64,000 nucleotides of DNA from Verrucomicrobiota bacterium (GCA_023433275.1 JAEZDN010000022.1:16488-80487), one strand, 5' to 3'. Positions 45,299 to 55,344 are shown, counted from the stretch's first letter. Notes: generated by a model not told the origin, from the sequence alone. Numbers and translations: made by a program.

Positions 45299-47866
45299 CT
45301 AACCGCTGATCCACAGGCTGCAGCCCAACCCGGGCACAAAGACACCCTCCGGTCCAAGGCTCAGGGGCGTCGGGGTTCCGTCGGCGTAAAAGCACTCATG
45401 ATCAGCCAGCAGCCGCCAGTTGTGCCCCTGAAACAGGCCGATCGACAGCGTGGTGTCATCGATGTGTGGATTGACGGCGAACATCAGGCGCTGGGATCCC
45501 TGGCTGCCATCCGCGTTGTAAATCGTCACCAGCCCCGGATGTCCGGGGCGGCCGAAACATTGGAAAAACCCTTCGGAGGGGCGAGACCACTGACGCAACA
45601 ATTGCCCCCGCGGCGAACGACGAAACGCGATCCAGTCGGCGAAATACCGGTGAGTGCCCGGAAACCGGGCCATGCGCCGGTAGTCCAGCGCGTTCAAATC
45701 ACCCCGCAAGTACGTGTTGTTCACGCCCTGCTTGCTGCGGAGGAAATCCTGGCCGGCCGCGATCAACGGGATCCCCACCGAGGCAAAGAGGATCGCCGCC
45801 ATCAGGTGCGTGCGCCGCCGGTCGTTGTGCGTCGGGTTGAGCCCATTGCGGTCCGGATTCTCCGTGATCGAGTCGATCCAGGTGCTGTCGTCGTGCGACT
45901 CCGTGTAGTTCACCGTCTGCGCGGGCCAGAACGCGAAATGCCAGGGTGACCCCTTGAGGAAATACTCGAGCGAGCCCGCCGACCCGCGCCCGTGCACATA
46001 ATCGCGCACGAAATTGCGATAGTTGTCGTTCCACGAGGCATACCCGGTGGGCCGCAACGCGGCCGCGATGTGGCCGCGGAAGCTCCAGGGCTCCGCGATC
46101 AGGATCACATCCGGTTTCACCTTCTTCACCGCCACCTCGATCTCGCGCAGCACGTCGACGCCGATCAGTTCCGCGAGGTCAAAGCGGAACCCATCCACCC
46201 CGTACACCTCGATCAGTTGCACCAGGCTGTCGATGATCATGCGCGTCGCCATCGCCGAACGCGCCCGCAGGTCGTTGCCACAGCCGCTCCAGTTGGCCAG
46301 CGTGCCGTCGTCCCCGAGTTCGAAATAATACAGCTTGTCGATGAACAACAGGTGCGCGGGCACACCCACGTGATTGTACACGACGTCGATGACCACCGCC
46401 ATGCCCTGCCGGTGGAACGCCGCCACCAGCTCCTGCAGCTCCTTCACCTGCGACGCGTGCGCGCCAGCCAGACCGTAGTCCGCCGCCGGCGCGAAATAAT
46501 TCACGGGCATGTAACCCCAAAAATATTCATCCCGCGCGGTGTTGTCCGCCTGGTGGATCGGCTGCAATTCGACGCAGTTCACGCCAAGCTTCTTCAGGTG
46601 GAAATCCGGGCTCTCGACCCATTTTCGCAGGCCCGTGAACCCGAGGCGGTCCTCGGGGCTGAGCGGGATCGGCGCCTGCGCGACCAAGTCACGCACATGC
46701 GCCTCCGCCATCACCAGATCCTGCCAGGCGGGAGTGGCGAAGGACCGGTCCGCCCGACCAACCCAGCCCGCGTCCAATACGATGCCCGGCCCGTCCCGCC
46801 CCACCGTCGCCCGCGCATACGGGTCGAGGACGCGCTGGCTCGGATGAAAATGCCCGAACACGTCGTGCGGTCCGCTGATCGAGTACCAATAATGCCAGCC
46901 GTGCAGGTTGCGGTTCAACTGCGCTTCCCACACACCCCGCCACGCGCCCGACTCGAGGCGCCGGTCGAGTTCGTAACCGAAGGCGTGACCCTGGTCCTGG
47001 AGCTTCTCGCAGAGGAACAGCCGCACATGCTTCGCGCGCGGGGCGAAAATCCGGAATACCGTCTCGCCCCGTCCCACGATCGCGCCCAATGGCAAATCAC
47101 TTCGCAATGCATGGAAAAACTTCCCCAGGCGCACGCGCACCTTCGGCGGCTCCCGCCCATCCCGCACGAGGATGACCGAGTACGTCTGGTTCAACAGCAC
47201 CGGCTCGGCCGTGGTGAAGCGGAAAAGATTCCGGCCGGTGCGGTGGCGCTTGAGCACACGATTCGTGCGCCCGTCGGCGGTCGTGACCACGTTCGTCGCG
47301 TCGGGCGGCAGGTCGAGCCACCGGCCGTCACCCGTCACAAACTTGAACTGCGCCGGCGGCTCCGTGAGCAAGGGCCCCGCCGGCCGCCGCAGCAGCAACA
47401 CCGGCCGACCATTCAAATCCCCGGGTTGCATGGCCCACGCCGCCTGCCCCACCGCCGCCTGCCAGCCATTGAAGTCACCGGCGACATACACCGGCATCTC
47501 CTCAAAATTGACCCAGCTGTGGTTGGCCGGATCCAGCATGAAGACCACCTGCCCGTCGTCATCCACGTAATACGCCGCCTCGTCCGCGTAGAGGGACGGC
47601 TCAGCCGGGCTGAGATCAGCAAACTCGAAGGCCTTGTCCCCCGGCGTCAACAGCGGCAGCGACTCCGCCGTCCAGTCGGCGCCCATCTCGATGATCCCCG
47701 ACGATGTCGACGTCAGCCACGCGCGCGCAATGCGGTGGGCCAGCTCTTGGTCGAAGGGTGCGCGGGTGTTCAAGGCAGGTGATGAAGGAACATACTCCAG
47801 CACCTCCCGCGCCACCGCAAGCGCGCGCTTTCGACAAGCGGGCGATGGATGTACGAAGTCGGTCAC
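45299..47866 (-). CDS. GH13 alpha-glucan enzyme (pullulanase/debranching type)
   Basis: A 855-residue glycoside hydrolase. N-terminal E-set/CBM48-like modules (about 120-320) precede a GH13 barrel with the four classic regions: VVYNHVG, GFRFDLAELIG (nucleophile near D563), ILIAEPWSFRG (acid/base near E592) and YTESHDDST (near D657). The C-terminal beta domain ends LGCSLWISG. This fits pullulanase or glycogen-debranching enzymes that cut alpha-1,6 links. There is no obvious signal peptide, so it is probably cytoplasmic, acting on stored glycogen. The start is a GTG at 47866, uncertain. Confidence 0.85.
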   Translation of the reverse strand: MTDFVHPSPACRKRALAVAREVLEYVPSSPALNTRAPFDQELAHRIARAWLTSTSSGIIEMGADWTAESLPLLTPGDKAFEFADLSPAEPSLYADEAAYYVDDDGQVVFMLDPANHSWVNFEEMPVYVAGDFNGWQAAVGQAAWAMQPGDLNGRPVLLLRRPAGPLLTEPPAQFKFVTGDGRWLDLPPDATNVVTTADGRTNRVLKRHRTGRNLFRFTTAEPVLLNQTYSVILVRDGREPPKVRVRLGKFFHALRSDLPLGAIVGRGETVFRIFAPRAKHVRLFLCEKLQDQGHAFGYELDRRLESGAWRGVWEAQLNRNLHGWHYWYSISGPHDVFGHFHPSQRVLDPYARATVGRDGPGIVLDAGWVGRADRSFATPAWQDLVMAEAHVRDLVAQAPIPLSPEDRLGFTGLRKWVESPDFHLKKLGVNCVELQPIHQADNTARDEYFWGYMPVNYFAPAADYGLAGAHASQVKELQELVAAFHRQGMAVVIDVVYNHVGVPAHLLFIDKLYYFELGDDGTLANWSGCGNDLRARSAMATRMIIDSLVQLIEVYGVDGFRFDLAELIGVDVLREIEVAVKKVKPDVILIAEPWSFRGHIAAALRPTGYASWNDNYRNFVRDYVHGRGSAGSLEYFLKGSPWHFAFWPAQTVNYTESHDDSTWIDSITENPDRNGLNPTHNDRRRTHLMAAILFASVGIPLIAAGQDFLRSKQGVNNTYLRGDLNALDYRRMARFPGTHRYFADWIAFRRSPRGQLLRQWSRPSEGFFQCFGRPGHPGLVTIYNADGSQGSQRLMFAVNPHIDDTTLSIGLFQGHNWRLLADHECFYADGTPTPLSLGPEGVFVPGLGCSLWISG

Positions 47867-47967
47867 ATCCGCCTTACCGTGAATCCTTCGCGCGGCTGCT
47901 GGTGACCTGAACTGGTTTTGAGCCTGTGAGCCGCAGCCACATTAGAAATACCTAAGACTTTCCAACG

Positions 47968-48049
47968 GTCATCGTGAACGCAGTGAAGATCTACGGAGTC
48001 GGCGCACCTCCGTCCTTTCCCTTGGATCCTTCGCTCCGCTCAGGATGAC
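47968..48049. repeat. Family A palindromic repeat, degenerate left arm
   Basis: 82 bp. The right arm CTTGGATCCTTCGCTCCGCT + CAGGATGAC is intact; the left arm GTCATCGTGAACGCAGTGAA has several changes from the family. Confidence 0.8.
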
Positions 48050-48069
48050 GTTGGCGGTCGTGTTTTCCG

Positions 48070-48211
48070 TTCTCCGAGGTTCATCTCCGCTCACTAGGCA
48101 ACCGCCCAGCGGTTGCTCCCGGTCGCAGGACAACGGTGGCGGGAGCAATTCTGCATTCTCAGTGTTCATCTCCGCTTGCGGTGCAGCCGCCAGCGGTTGC
48201 CGCGTACCAGG
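48070..48211. repeat. Two-copy direct repeat with internal hairpins
   Basis: Copy 1 (48070-48130) and copy 2 (48156-48211) share TTCTC, GTTCATCTCCGCT, CGCC(C)AGCGGTTGC and a closing CAGGA. The GCAACCGC/GCGGTTGC stem in copy 1 is perfect; copy 2 keeps it with one change. The copies lie just before mnmA. Confidence 0.6.
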
Positions 48212-48318
48212 ATGACCGGCGTGCGGCCAGAGAGCCCGTCTTGGAATTCCCGCAAACCGGCTCCGCATTGCGCTTTTTGAGCTTTTGGCGACCCTCCCCT
48301 CCCCCAATCCTCCATTCC

Positions 48319-49467
48319 ATGTCCCGCATCCTCGTCGCCATGTCCGGCGGAGTCGACAGCTCCGTCGCCGCGCTCCTGCTCAAGCAGCAGGGCCACGACG
48401 TCGTCGGCGCGTACATGAAAAATTGGATCAATGAGGACAACGTCATCGGCCATTGCCCGTGGATGCAGGACATCGACGACGCGCGCGCCACCGCCGAGGC
48501 CATCGGGATCGAGTTCCGCGTCGTCAACCTCATGCAGGACTATCGCCGCCTCGTCGTGGACTACCTCCTCGACGGCTACCAGCGCGGCCTCACCCCGAAC
48601 CCCGACGTGATGTGCAATCGGGAGATGAAATTCGGCGTGTTCCTGAAATACGCCCAAGCCGAGGGCTTCGCCGCGGTCGCGACCGGACACTACGCGCGAA
48701 AGGCGCCGCGCTCCTCCGCAGGGGCCGCGCCTGCTCGGTCCGTTCCCGTGGACCGACCGAGCTCGGCCGCTACTTCTTCCTTCTCCCTCCTTGAGGGCGT
48801 CGACAAAAACAAGGACCAGTCCTACTTCCTCGCCCTGCTCTCCCAAGCCCAGCTCCGCGACGCCCTTTTCCCCATTGGGCATTTGGAAAAGCCACAGCTC
48901 CGCGAGCTCGCCAACGACGCCCGTCTCCCGAATGCGCGCAAGAAGGACAGCCAGGGCATCTGCTTCATCGGCGAGGTGAAGATGGCCGATTTCCTCCGGG
49001 CGTACGTGCCCGAACACCCCGGCCCGATTGTGCGCGCCACCGATGGCAAAATCCTGGGTGAACACCGCGGCCTCCATTATTATACCATCGGGCAACGGCG
49101 TGGGATTCGCATCCCCTCCAATACGGACCATCAGGCGTACGTCGTCGTGGGCAAGCGCGCGAGCGATCATGCGTTGCTCGTCGCCTTCGACGGTCCCTCG
49201 GCGCCCGGACTGTGGACCAGCGAGGCTCGAGTCCACCATCTCAGTTTCATCGGCGAACCCCTCACCGCTGCCACCACCATCGAATGCCGCGTGCGCTATC
49301 GCGACCCACGCGTCCCGATCCATTTCACTCCGGTCGCTCCGACCGCACCCGGCGAGCCGCACTACGCCCTCATCCGGTTCTCCACCCCCCAGCGCGCCCT
49401 GGCCCCCGGACAGATCATGGCGCTGTATCGCGGCGAAGAACTTCTGGGCGGGGGCATCTTTGCCTGA
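48319..49467 (+). CDS. mnmA: tRNA 2-thiouridine synthase MnmA
   Basis: A 382-residue enzyme that thiolates U34 of Lys, Glu and Gln tRNAs. It has the PP-loop [14 protein letters not shown], the catalytic cysteine in [12 protein letters not shown], and the second cysteine in [11 protein letters not shown]. Between ATGHYARKA and [14 protein letters not shown], where Escherichia coli MnmA has a short link, there are about 20 extra residues ([20 protein letters not shown]) encoded by a palindromic stretch. The ATG at 48319 starts [11 protein letters not shown]. Confidence 0.95.
   Translation: MSRILVAMSGGVDSSVAALLLKQQGHDVVGAYMKNWINEDNVIGHCPWMQDIDDARATAEAIGIEFRVVNLMQDYRRLVVDYLLDGYQRGLTPNPDVMCNREMKFGVFLKYAQAEGFAAVATGHYARKAPRSSAGAAPARSVPVDRPSSAATSSFSLLEGVDKNKDQSYFLALLSQAQLRDALFPIGHLEKPQLRELANDARLPNARKKDSQGICFIGEVKMADFLRAYVPEHPGPIVRATDGKILGEHRGLHYYTIGQRRGIRIPSNTDHQAYVVVGKRASDHALLVAFDGPSAPGLWTSEARVHHLSFIGEPLTAATTIECRVRYRDPRVPIHFTPVAPTAPGEPHYALIRFSTPQRALAPGQIMALYRGEELLGGGIFA
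48733..48762 (+). repeat. Palindromic insert inside mnmA
   Basis: GCTCGGTC (48733-48740) and GACCGAGC (48755-48762) form a perfect 8-bp stem with a 14-base loop. It lies in the lineage-specific insert of MnmA (residues about 131-155). Confidence 0.6.
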
Positions 49468-49879
49468 ACTCGGTCATCCCCCACCGACTGGGGTCAACGC
49501 GGATCTCAAGAAGTCACTGAGCGCACGGCGGACGCGGAGATCGCTTGGTTTCCACTCTGTGCGACCTCAGCCGGAACGATGCAGTCAGAACGCGATTCCG
49601 CCGTGTGCGCGGTCGAACTGTTCAATTGTAGGGGCATGACCCGTCCACGCCCTCGGTTCCCGCAGCGAGAAACGGGTGTGGTCAAGCCTCGCCCTCCATC
49701 CAACTGCATTTCCAGCTCAGAGCTTTCCGTGCACCCAATTTTCCCATGCCGCGGGAACGATCCCGTCGCACCCGACGCTTTACTTGCAATCCAATGTCAG
49801 CAATCTCGCGCAGGTCAGGTCACCTCATCACCCTCACCACCCGTTGGCCCCTTGGCATCCGCACCCCGCGCGCGGCTTC
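49468..49879. other. Intergenic region with a family B element
   Basis: 412 bp without a gene; bases 49566-49720 are family B copy 2. Nothing else is recognised. Confidence 0.55.
49566..49720 (-). repeat. Family B MITE-like element, copy 2
   Basis: 155 bp, reverse orientation relative to copy 1. The ends are CTCAGCCGGAACGATGCAGT and CCAACTGCATTTCCAGCTCA, which are approximately inverted. The core carries GTAGGGGCATGACCCGTCC. Confidence 0.75.
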
Positions 49880-51880
49880 ATGAGCACGAGCACCGCTTTC
49901 CCCCCTCCCGGGCACGCCCTCCGTTTCCTGCTCCTCGAGGACGATCCGTCTGATTGCGTCCTCATCCAGTCCGCGCTCGAAAAAGCCGGCATTCGCGCCC
50001 AGTTCACGATCACCGCCACGCGCAATGAATTCGTCGGCGCGCTCATGCAGGCGCGCTTCGATCTCATCCTCGCGGATTACAGCCTGCCCGGCTACGATGG
50101 CACGTCGGCCCTCACCCAGGCCCGCGAACTGCGACCCGACACCCCTTTTGTCTTCGTCTCCGGCACGATCGGCGAGGAACGCGCGATCGAGATCCTCAAG
50201 GAAGGCGCCGCGGATTGCGTCCTCAAATCCAATCTCGCCCGCCTCGCGCCTGCGATCGGGCGCGCCCTGCAGGAATCCTACGAGCGCGCGGCGCGCCAGC
50301 AGGCGGAAGCCGCCCTCCACGCGAGCGAGGCCCGCTTCCGCGAGATGGCGGAAAATATTCGCGAGGTGTTCTGGAGCGCCTCCGCCGACGGCGGCCAATT
50401 CCATTATGTCAGCCCCGCCTTCCAGCGCATCTGGGGCCGGCGGGTCGTCGATCTCGTCGCCGACCCCGCCAGCTGGTCCGACTCCCTCCACGCGGAGGAT
50501 CGCGCGCGGGTGATCCACGCCCGCCGTCAACTCGCCGCCGGCGTCGGTTATGAAATGGAATACCGCATCCTGCAACCCGACGGTGCCTGCCGCTGGATCG
50601 AGGAGCGCGCCGACCCGGTCCCCGGCGCCCCGGGCGGGATCGCCCGGGTGGTCGGCGTCGCGCGCGACATCACCGAGCGCCGGCAGCTCGAGCACCAGCT
50701 TCATCAGGCCCAGAAGATGGAATCCATCGGCCAGCTCGCGGGCGGCATCGCCCACGATTTCGGCAACATGCTTACCGTCATCAACGGCTACAGCAACCTA
50801 CTCCTCGACAATCCCTCGCTGCCCGCGTCCATCGCCGAGCCCTTGCGCCAGATTTATGTGGCGGGGGGGCGCGCCGCCGCCCTCACCCGGCAGTTGCTCA
50901 TCTTCAGCCGCAAGAGCCAGCCCAACCGGCAGCCCATGGACCTCAATGACTCGATCACCGAGTCCGCCACCATGCTGCGCCGCATGATCGGGGAAAACAT
51001 CCGGCTCGAGCTCGACCTCGCGCGCCCCCTTCCCCCGGTGCTCGCCGACTCCGGCATGCTCGAACAGGTCGTCATGAATCTCGTCGTGAATGCCCGCGAC
51101 GCCATGCCCAAGGGCGGCAGCCTCGTCATCAGCACCGGGTCCGGCGAAATCTCCGCCGACGACGCGGCCGCGAACCCCGAGGCCCGGCCCGGGCCGCACG
51201 TCTGGCTGGGCGTGCGCGACACCGGTCCCGGCATTCCAGCCGACATCCTTCCGCGCATTTTCGAACCGTTCTTCACCACCAAGCCCGAGGGCCAGGGCAC
51301 CGGACTGGGCCTGGCAACCGCGTTCGGCATCGCGAAACAGCACGAGGGCTGGGTCGAGGTCGAGAGCGAGGTCGGCATCGGCACATTCTTCCGCGTGTTT
51401 CTCCCGCTTGCGCCGCGCCCGGATCCCGCCGCGGCCAGGCCCGGCGCCGAGGAACCGGCCACCGTCAGGGGCGGGCGCGAGACGATCCTGCTCGTGGAGG
51501 ATGAGGAATCAGTCCGCGCCTATGCCCGCACCGTGCTCCAAATGCAGGGCTACAAGATCCTCGAGGCCGGCAGCGGCGCGGAGGCGCTCGAAACCTGGAA
51601 GTGGCACGGCGCGCGCGTGGCGCTCCTCGTCACGGACATCGTGCTGCCCGATGAGGTGACCGGGCAGGAACTCGCCGAAAAATTCCAGGCGGAGCGGCCC
51701 GCCCTGAAGGTGATCTTCAGCAGCGGCTACAACGCCGAGATCGCCACGAACGTTCTGAATCCCCGCGAGCGCTTCGCCTTTCTGCAGAAACCCTATCAAC
51801 CCAAGGCCCTCGCCCGGCTCGTGCGCGAAGTGCTCGACCAGGGCCGGCCCCGCCCCGCTTCGCAGGCTCCTTTCGCCTGA
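49880..51880 (+). CDS. Hybrid histidine kinase (REC-PAS-HisKA-HATPase-REC)
   Basis: A 666-residue cytoplasmic protein. An N-terminal receiver (about 13-130) has phospho-acceptor D66, then a PAS domain (about 150-270), a dimerisation domain with the phospho-histidine in [16 protein letters not shown] near residue 290, an ATPase domain (N-box [10 protein letters not shown] near 398, DTGPGIP near 447) and a C-terminal receiver (about 540-655) with its aspartate in TDIVLPDE near 585. With no membrane helix it should sense a cytoplasmic signal. It lies 12 bp before a second hybrid kinase. The ATG at 49880 is chosen over a GTG at 49676 inside the repeat. Confidence 0.92.
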   Translation: MSTSTAFPPPGHALRFLLLEDDPSDCVLIQSALEKAGIRAQFTITATRNEFVGALMQARFDLILADYSLPGYDGTSALTQARELRPDTPFVFVSGTIGEERAIEILKEGAADCVLKSNLARLAPAIGRALQESYERAARQQAEAALHASEARFREMAENIREVFWSASADGGQFHYVSPAFQRIWGRRVVDLVADPASWSDSLHAEDRARVIHARRQLAAGVGYEMEYRILQPDGACRWIEERADPVPGAPGGIARVVGVARDITERRQLEHQLHQAQKMESIGQLAGGIAHDFGNMLTVINGYSNLLLDNPSLPASIAEPLRQIYVAGGRAAALTRQLLIFSRKSQPNRQPMDLNDSITESATMLRRMIGENIRLELDLARPLPPVLADSGMLEQVVMNLVVNARDAMPKGGSLVISTGSGEISADDAAANPEARPGPHVWLGVRDTGPGIPADILPRIFEPFFTTKPEGQGTGLGLATAFGIAKQHEGWVEVESEVGIGTFFRVFLPLAPRPDPAAARPGAEEPATVRGGRETILLVEDEESVRAYARTVLQMQGYKILEAGSGAEALETWKWHGARVALLVTDIVLPDEVTGQELAEKFQAERPALKVIFSSGYNAEIATNVLNPRERFAFLQKPYQPKALARLVREVLDQGRPRPASQAPFA

Positions 51881-51892
51881 CCTTTACCCCTC

Positions 51893-54553
51893 ATGATGTT
51901 GCCCCCGTTGCCCCTCGCGGGCGTCTCCGCCCCTCGTCCCGGCTTCATGCTGTCCCTGCCGGTCGCACTTCCGACCGCGGCGCTCGTGCTTCTCGCCGGC
52001 GCCACCGCGTGGATCTGGATCACCCCGGCGGTCAGCGTCACCACGCTGACCTGGCTCGCCACGGGCTGCGTCGGCGTCACGGCCCTCACCCTCGGCTATG
52101 TCATGTACGCGACCCGGGTCTGGCGCCGCACCGCCCAGGAGCAGGCCCGCCACCAGCAGGAGCTCAATCTCACCCTGCCGCAACTTCGCATCGTCTGGGA
52201 ACAGGCGCCGCTGAGCCTGATGCTGTTCGATCCGCACGATCCCGCCGTCCCGATGAAGATCGTGGACTGCAATCCCATGGCCTGCGAGTTGCACGGATAC
52301 ACCCGCGAGGAATTGGTCGGCCAGTCCGTCGACTTCATTGAGGCCAACCCCTGGGCCCGCCAGGGCTCCGCGCACCACCTGCAAACCCTGCGCACCAGCG
52401 CGCGCAGCCACGGCTTCTCCCAACACCGGCGCAAGGACGGCACCGTGCTCACCATCGAATACTCCACCAGCCTCGTCCTCATCGATGGCCGCGAATACAC
52501 CATCGGCATCGACCGCGACGTCACCGCCGCCAAGCAGGCCGAGGCCGAACTCGCGCGCGAACGCGCGCTGGTGCACGGCCTCATGCAAACCATTCCCGAC
52601 AGCATCTATTGCAAGGACCGGGAATCGCGCTTCATCGCGCTCAGCCGCGCCATGGTGGAAAAGTTCGGGCTCGCGCACGCCCGCGACGCCCTGGGCCGGA
52701 CCGATTTCGACTTCTTCGCCCCGGAACACGCGCGACAGGCCTTCGATGACGAGCAACGCATCCTGACGACCGGCCAGCCCGTCCTCGGCCTCGTCGAGAA
52801 GGAAACCTGGCCCGATGGCAGCGTCACCTGGGGTCTCACTTCCAAGATGCCCCTGCGGGACGAGGCCGGCGAGATCATCGGCACCTGCGGCATCACCAAG
52901 GACATCACCACCATCAAGCGCGCCGAGGAACAGCTCGAGGCCGCCAAGGCTGCCGCGGAATCAGCCACCCGCGCAAAGAGCGAGTTCCTCGCCAACATGA
53001 GCCATGAGATCCGCACGCCGATGAACGGCGTCATCGGCATGGTCGGTCTCCTGCTCGACACGCCGCTCGACTCGCAGCAACGCGAGTTCGCCGAGACCAT
53101 CCGCACGAGCGCCGACACCCTCCTCACCGTGATCAACGACATCCTCGATTTCTCCAAGATCGAGGCCGGGAAGCTGGTCTTTGAGGAACTGAATTTCGGC
53201 ATCGTCGAAACCGTCGAGGCCACCCTCGACATGCTAGCGCAGCGCGCCCACCGCAAGAACATCGAGCTGCTCAGCGCCATCCCGCCCGACATCCCCCCGG
53301 TCCTCGTCGGCGACCCCGGCCGGCTCCGCCAGGTCCTCGTCAACCTCGTCGGCAATGCCATCAAGTTCACCGAGGAGGGCGAGGTCGTCATCCGCGTGTT
53401 CAAGGAGCAGGAAACCGACACCGACGTCACGCTGCGCTTCAACGTGGTCGACACCGGCATCGGCATCACCGAGGAGGTGCAGGCCCGCCTCTTCCAAGCG
53501 TTCACCCAGGCCGACACCTCGACCACGCGCCGCTACGGCGGCACGGGCCTCGGCCTCGCCATCGCCAAGCAAATCGTCGGCCTCATGCACGGCTCGATCG
53601 GCGTGCATAGCGTGCCCGGCCAGGGCGCCACCTTCTGGTTCACCGCGCGGTTCGCGAAGGCCACGAAGGCGCTCCCTCCCACTACTGGCCGCTATACCCG
53701 CGATCTTTTCGACCTGCGCGTCCTCATTGTCGACGACAACGCCACCAACCGGCAGATCCTCCGCCACCAGATCGTCGCCTGGAAAATGCAGCGCGGCAGC
53801 GCCGCGAGCGGCCACGAGGCCCTGCGCATCCTCCGCCTCGCTGCCGAATCCGGCAAACCCTACGACGTCGCCCTGCTTGACATGCAGATGCCCGAGATGG
53901 ACGGCCTCTCGCTGGCGCAGGCCATCAAGGCCGACCCGCTGCTCGCGCGCACCCGCCTCATCATCCTCACCTCGCTCGGTCACGTGATGACGCGCCAGCA
54001 ACTGACCGACCGCGGCATCGACGCCTATCTCGTCAAGCCCGTGAAGCAATCGCGGCTCTTCGACTGCCTCGTCGAGATCGTCGGAACCGCCAACGCCGAG
54101 CACATCTTCGCCCGCCCCGCCTCGCCCCTGCCCGGCACCGCCGCCGAGGCATCCCCCGGCAGCGCCCGCATCCTCCTCGCCGAGGACAATCTCGTGAATC
54201 AAAAGGTCGCCCTCGCCCAGTTCCGCAAGCTCGGCTACACCGTCGACGCCGTGGCCAACGGCCTCGAGGTCGTGCAGGCGCTCGATGATGTGCCCTACGA
54301 CATCATTTTCATGGATTGCCAGATGCCGGAGATGGACGGTTACGAGGCGACGCAGTGCATCCGCAAGCGCGAGCACGAGGCCGCCACCTCGGGCCGCCTG
54401 AGGACCCGCGTGCACATTGTCGCGATGACCGCCAACGCCATGCAGGGCGACCGCGAGAAATGCCTCGGCGCCGGCATGGACGACTACATCAGCAAGCCCG
54501 TCCGCGAATCCGACCTCCGCGCCGCCATCGAGCGCTGGGCTGCTGCACGATAA
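51893..54553 (+). CDS. Membrane hybrid histidine kinase with two receivers
   Basis: An 886-residue kinase. Two membrane helices (about 26-45 and 52-74), two PAS domains (about 95-215 and 230-350), HisKA with the histidine in NMSHEIRTPMNGVIGM near residue 372, an ATPase domain (about 480-600, RYGGTGLGLAI), then two receivers: D663 in LLDMQMPEMDG and D807 in FMDCQMPEMDG. This is a full BarA/ArcB-like phosphorelay protein but lacks a C-terminal Hpt domain, which must be supplied elsewhere. It is 12 bp downstream of the other hybrid kinase, so the two are likely co-expressed. No DNA-binding response regulator is adjacent. Confidence 0.93.
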   Translation: MMLPPLPLAGVSAPRPGFMLSLPVALPTAALVLLAGATAWIWITPAVSVTTLTWLATGCVGVTALTLGYVMYATRVWRRTAQEQARHQQELNLTLPQLRIVWEQAPLSLMLFDPHDPAVPMKIVDCNPMACELHGYTREELVGQSVDFIEANPWARQGSAHHLQTLRTSARSHGFSQHRRKDGTVLTIEYSTSLVLIDGREYTIGIDRDVTAAKQAEAELARERALVHGLMQTIPDSIYCKDRESRFIALSRAMVEKFGLAHARDALGRTDFDFFAPEHARQAFDDEQRILTTGQPVLGLVEKETWPDGSVTWGLTSKMPLRDEAGEIIGTCGITKDITTIKRAEEQLEAAKAAAESATRAKSEFLANMSHEIRTPMNGVIGMVGLLLDTPLDSQQREFAETIRTSADTLLTVINDILDFSKIEAGKLVFEELNFGIVETVEATLDMLAQRAHRKNIELLSAIPPDIPPVLVGDPGRLRQVLVNLVGNAIKFTEEGEVVIRVFKEQETDTDVTLRFNVVDTGIGITEEVQARLFQAFTQADTSTTRRYGGTGLGLAIAKQIVGLMHGSIGVHSVPGQGATFWFTARFAKATKALPPTTGRYTRDLFDLRVLIVDDNATNRQILRHQIVAWKMQRGSAASGHEALRILRLAAESGKPYDVALLDMQMPEMDGLSLAQAIKADPLLARTRLIILTSLGHVMTRQQLTDRGIDAYLVKPVKQSRLFDCLVEIVGTANAEHIFARPASPLPGTAAEASPGSARILLAEDNLVNQKVALAQFRKLGYTVDAVANGLEVVQALDDVPYDIIFMDCQMPEMDGYEATQCIRKREHEAATSGRLRTRVHIVAMTANAMQGDREKCLGAGMDDYISKPVRESDLRAAIERWAAAR

Positions 54554-54800
54554 CTCCGTCCCACCGCTGCCGGACGCCCGCCTGGCTGGTCGACGAGGGC
54601 GGGGTCGCGCGCTGTCGGCTGCTCGGGCAGGAACCCGGCCCGCCATTTCCATGCGTCCATTCCGCTCCGCACCCCGGCGAACAGAATATCAACGCGTCTG
54701 CACCGCCCCCATCGCCCCGGTGTCCTTTTCCCTCCCGGGGAAATTCACTGCGCCCGTCCCTCCGCAGCTTCGCCCCGGACCCAATTCCATCCCCAATCCT

Positions 54801-54823
54801 AAGTAGTCTATTAAATGACTTAC
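54801..54823 (-). repeat. AT-rich repeat, site 1
   Basis: On the plus strand, AAGTAGTCTATTAAATGACT + TA. It is nearly identical to site 2 at 54870 and matches site 3 in inverse orientation. The region is otherwise GC-rich, so it stands out. Confidence 0.8.
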
Positions 54824-54869
54824 CATCGCCCCACGCGTATACAGCCCGAACAACCCCTCTTCCGATCCA

Positions 54870-54892
54870 AAGTAGTTTATTAAATGACTTAG
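54870..54892 (-). repeat. AT-rich repeat, site 2
   Basis: On the plus strand, AAAGTAGTTTATTAAATGAC + TTA. It is 47 bp downstream of the stop codon of the minus-strand HTH gene. Confidence 0.8.
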
Positions 54893-54938
54893 AGCCCGCG
54901 GCCGAACCATTCCTGAAATCCCCTGGGAGTCGCGCGCC

Positions 54939-55310
54939 CTATGTCACGAGTTCGCGGGCCTGGCGCCGCGCCGCGACCCAGCCTAGCAACAGGAGGGTGC
55001 GTTCGGCATCGAGACAGCATTCCCCCAACGTCAGGCAGAGATACACCCTTTGCCGCGAAACACCCAGGATTCGCGCCAGCTGGTTCTTGGATCCCCGCTT
55101 CCGGAGGTACGGCTGCACTTGCCGCACCAATTCATTCCACAGCGGCGTATCAGGTCCGGGTTGCAAGGTCAGTCCGCGCTTCGGCGCGCGGCGCTTGCGC
55201 CGGGCGTTGCTCGCGCAGCTGGCAGCGTCGTATGCGGCGTCAATCAACATCAATATCAGCTCTATCGGCAGGGCGGCGAGTGCGACAGAAGCAGGCGCGG
55301 ATCGGTACAT
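54939..55310 (-). CDS. Small helix-turn-helix protein
   Basis: A 123-residue basic protein. The N-terminal third has a hydrophobic helix (LAALPIELILMLIDAAYDAA), then a Lys/Arg-rich stretch (NARRKRRAPKRG), and the C-terminal half is a helix-turn-helix (KNQLARILGVSRQRVYLCLT) of the XRE/Cro type followed by a leucine-rich helix. It is probably a DNA-binding repressor. It starts 20 bp from AT-rich site 3 and ends 47 bp from site 2, and these sites are inverted relative to each other, so the protein may bind them, or the whole segment may be a small mobile unit. I know no named family. Confidence 0.65.
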   Translation of the reverse strand: MYRSAPASVALAALPIELILMLIDAAYDAASCASNARRKRRAPKRGLTLQPGPDTPLWNELVRQVQPYLRKRGSKNQLARILGVSRQRVYLCLTLGECCLDAERTLLLLGWVAARRQARELVT

Positions 55311-55326
55311 GGCAAGTGAGGTTAGT

Positions 55327-55344
55327 GGTTTAATAGACTACTTT
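55327..55344 (+). repeat. AT-rich repeat, site 3 (inverted)
   Basis: GGTTTAATAGACTACTTT lies immediately upstream of the HTH start. Its reverse complement matches sites 1 and 2 over AAAGTAGTCTATTAAA. In the promoter position it is a good operator candidate. Confidence 0.75.

Larger units (their letters stand above)
47867..48318. other. Intergenic region rich in repeats upstream of mnmA
   Basis: No gene is supported. It holds one family A copy (47968-48049) and a two-copy direct repeat (48070-48211). Confidence 0.55.
54554..54938. other. Intergenic region with two AT-rich repeat sites
   Basis: No gene is supported. Sites 1 and 2 of the TTTAATAGACTACTT repeat lie here; a short minus-strand reading frame across them has no protein-like features. 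Confidence 0.55.

Noticed and set aside
48070..48211. A CRISPR array
   Set aside because: Only two imperfect copies, with no regular spacer or cas gene.
54689..54910. A 73-residue minus-strand reading frame across AT-rich sites 1 and 2
   Set aside because: The repeated SHLI(N/D)Y peptides are simply the translation of the repeated DNA; there is no other protein-like feature.
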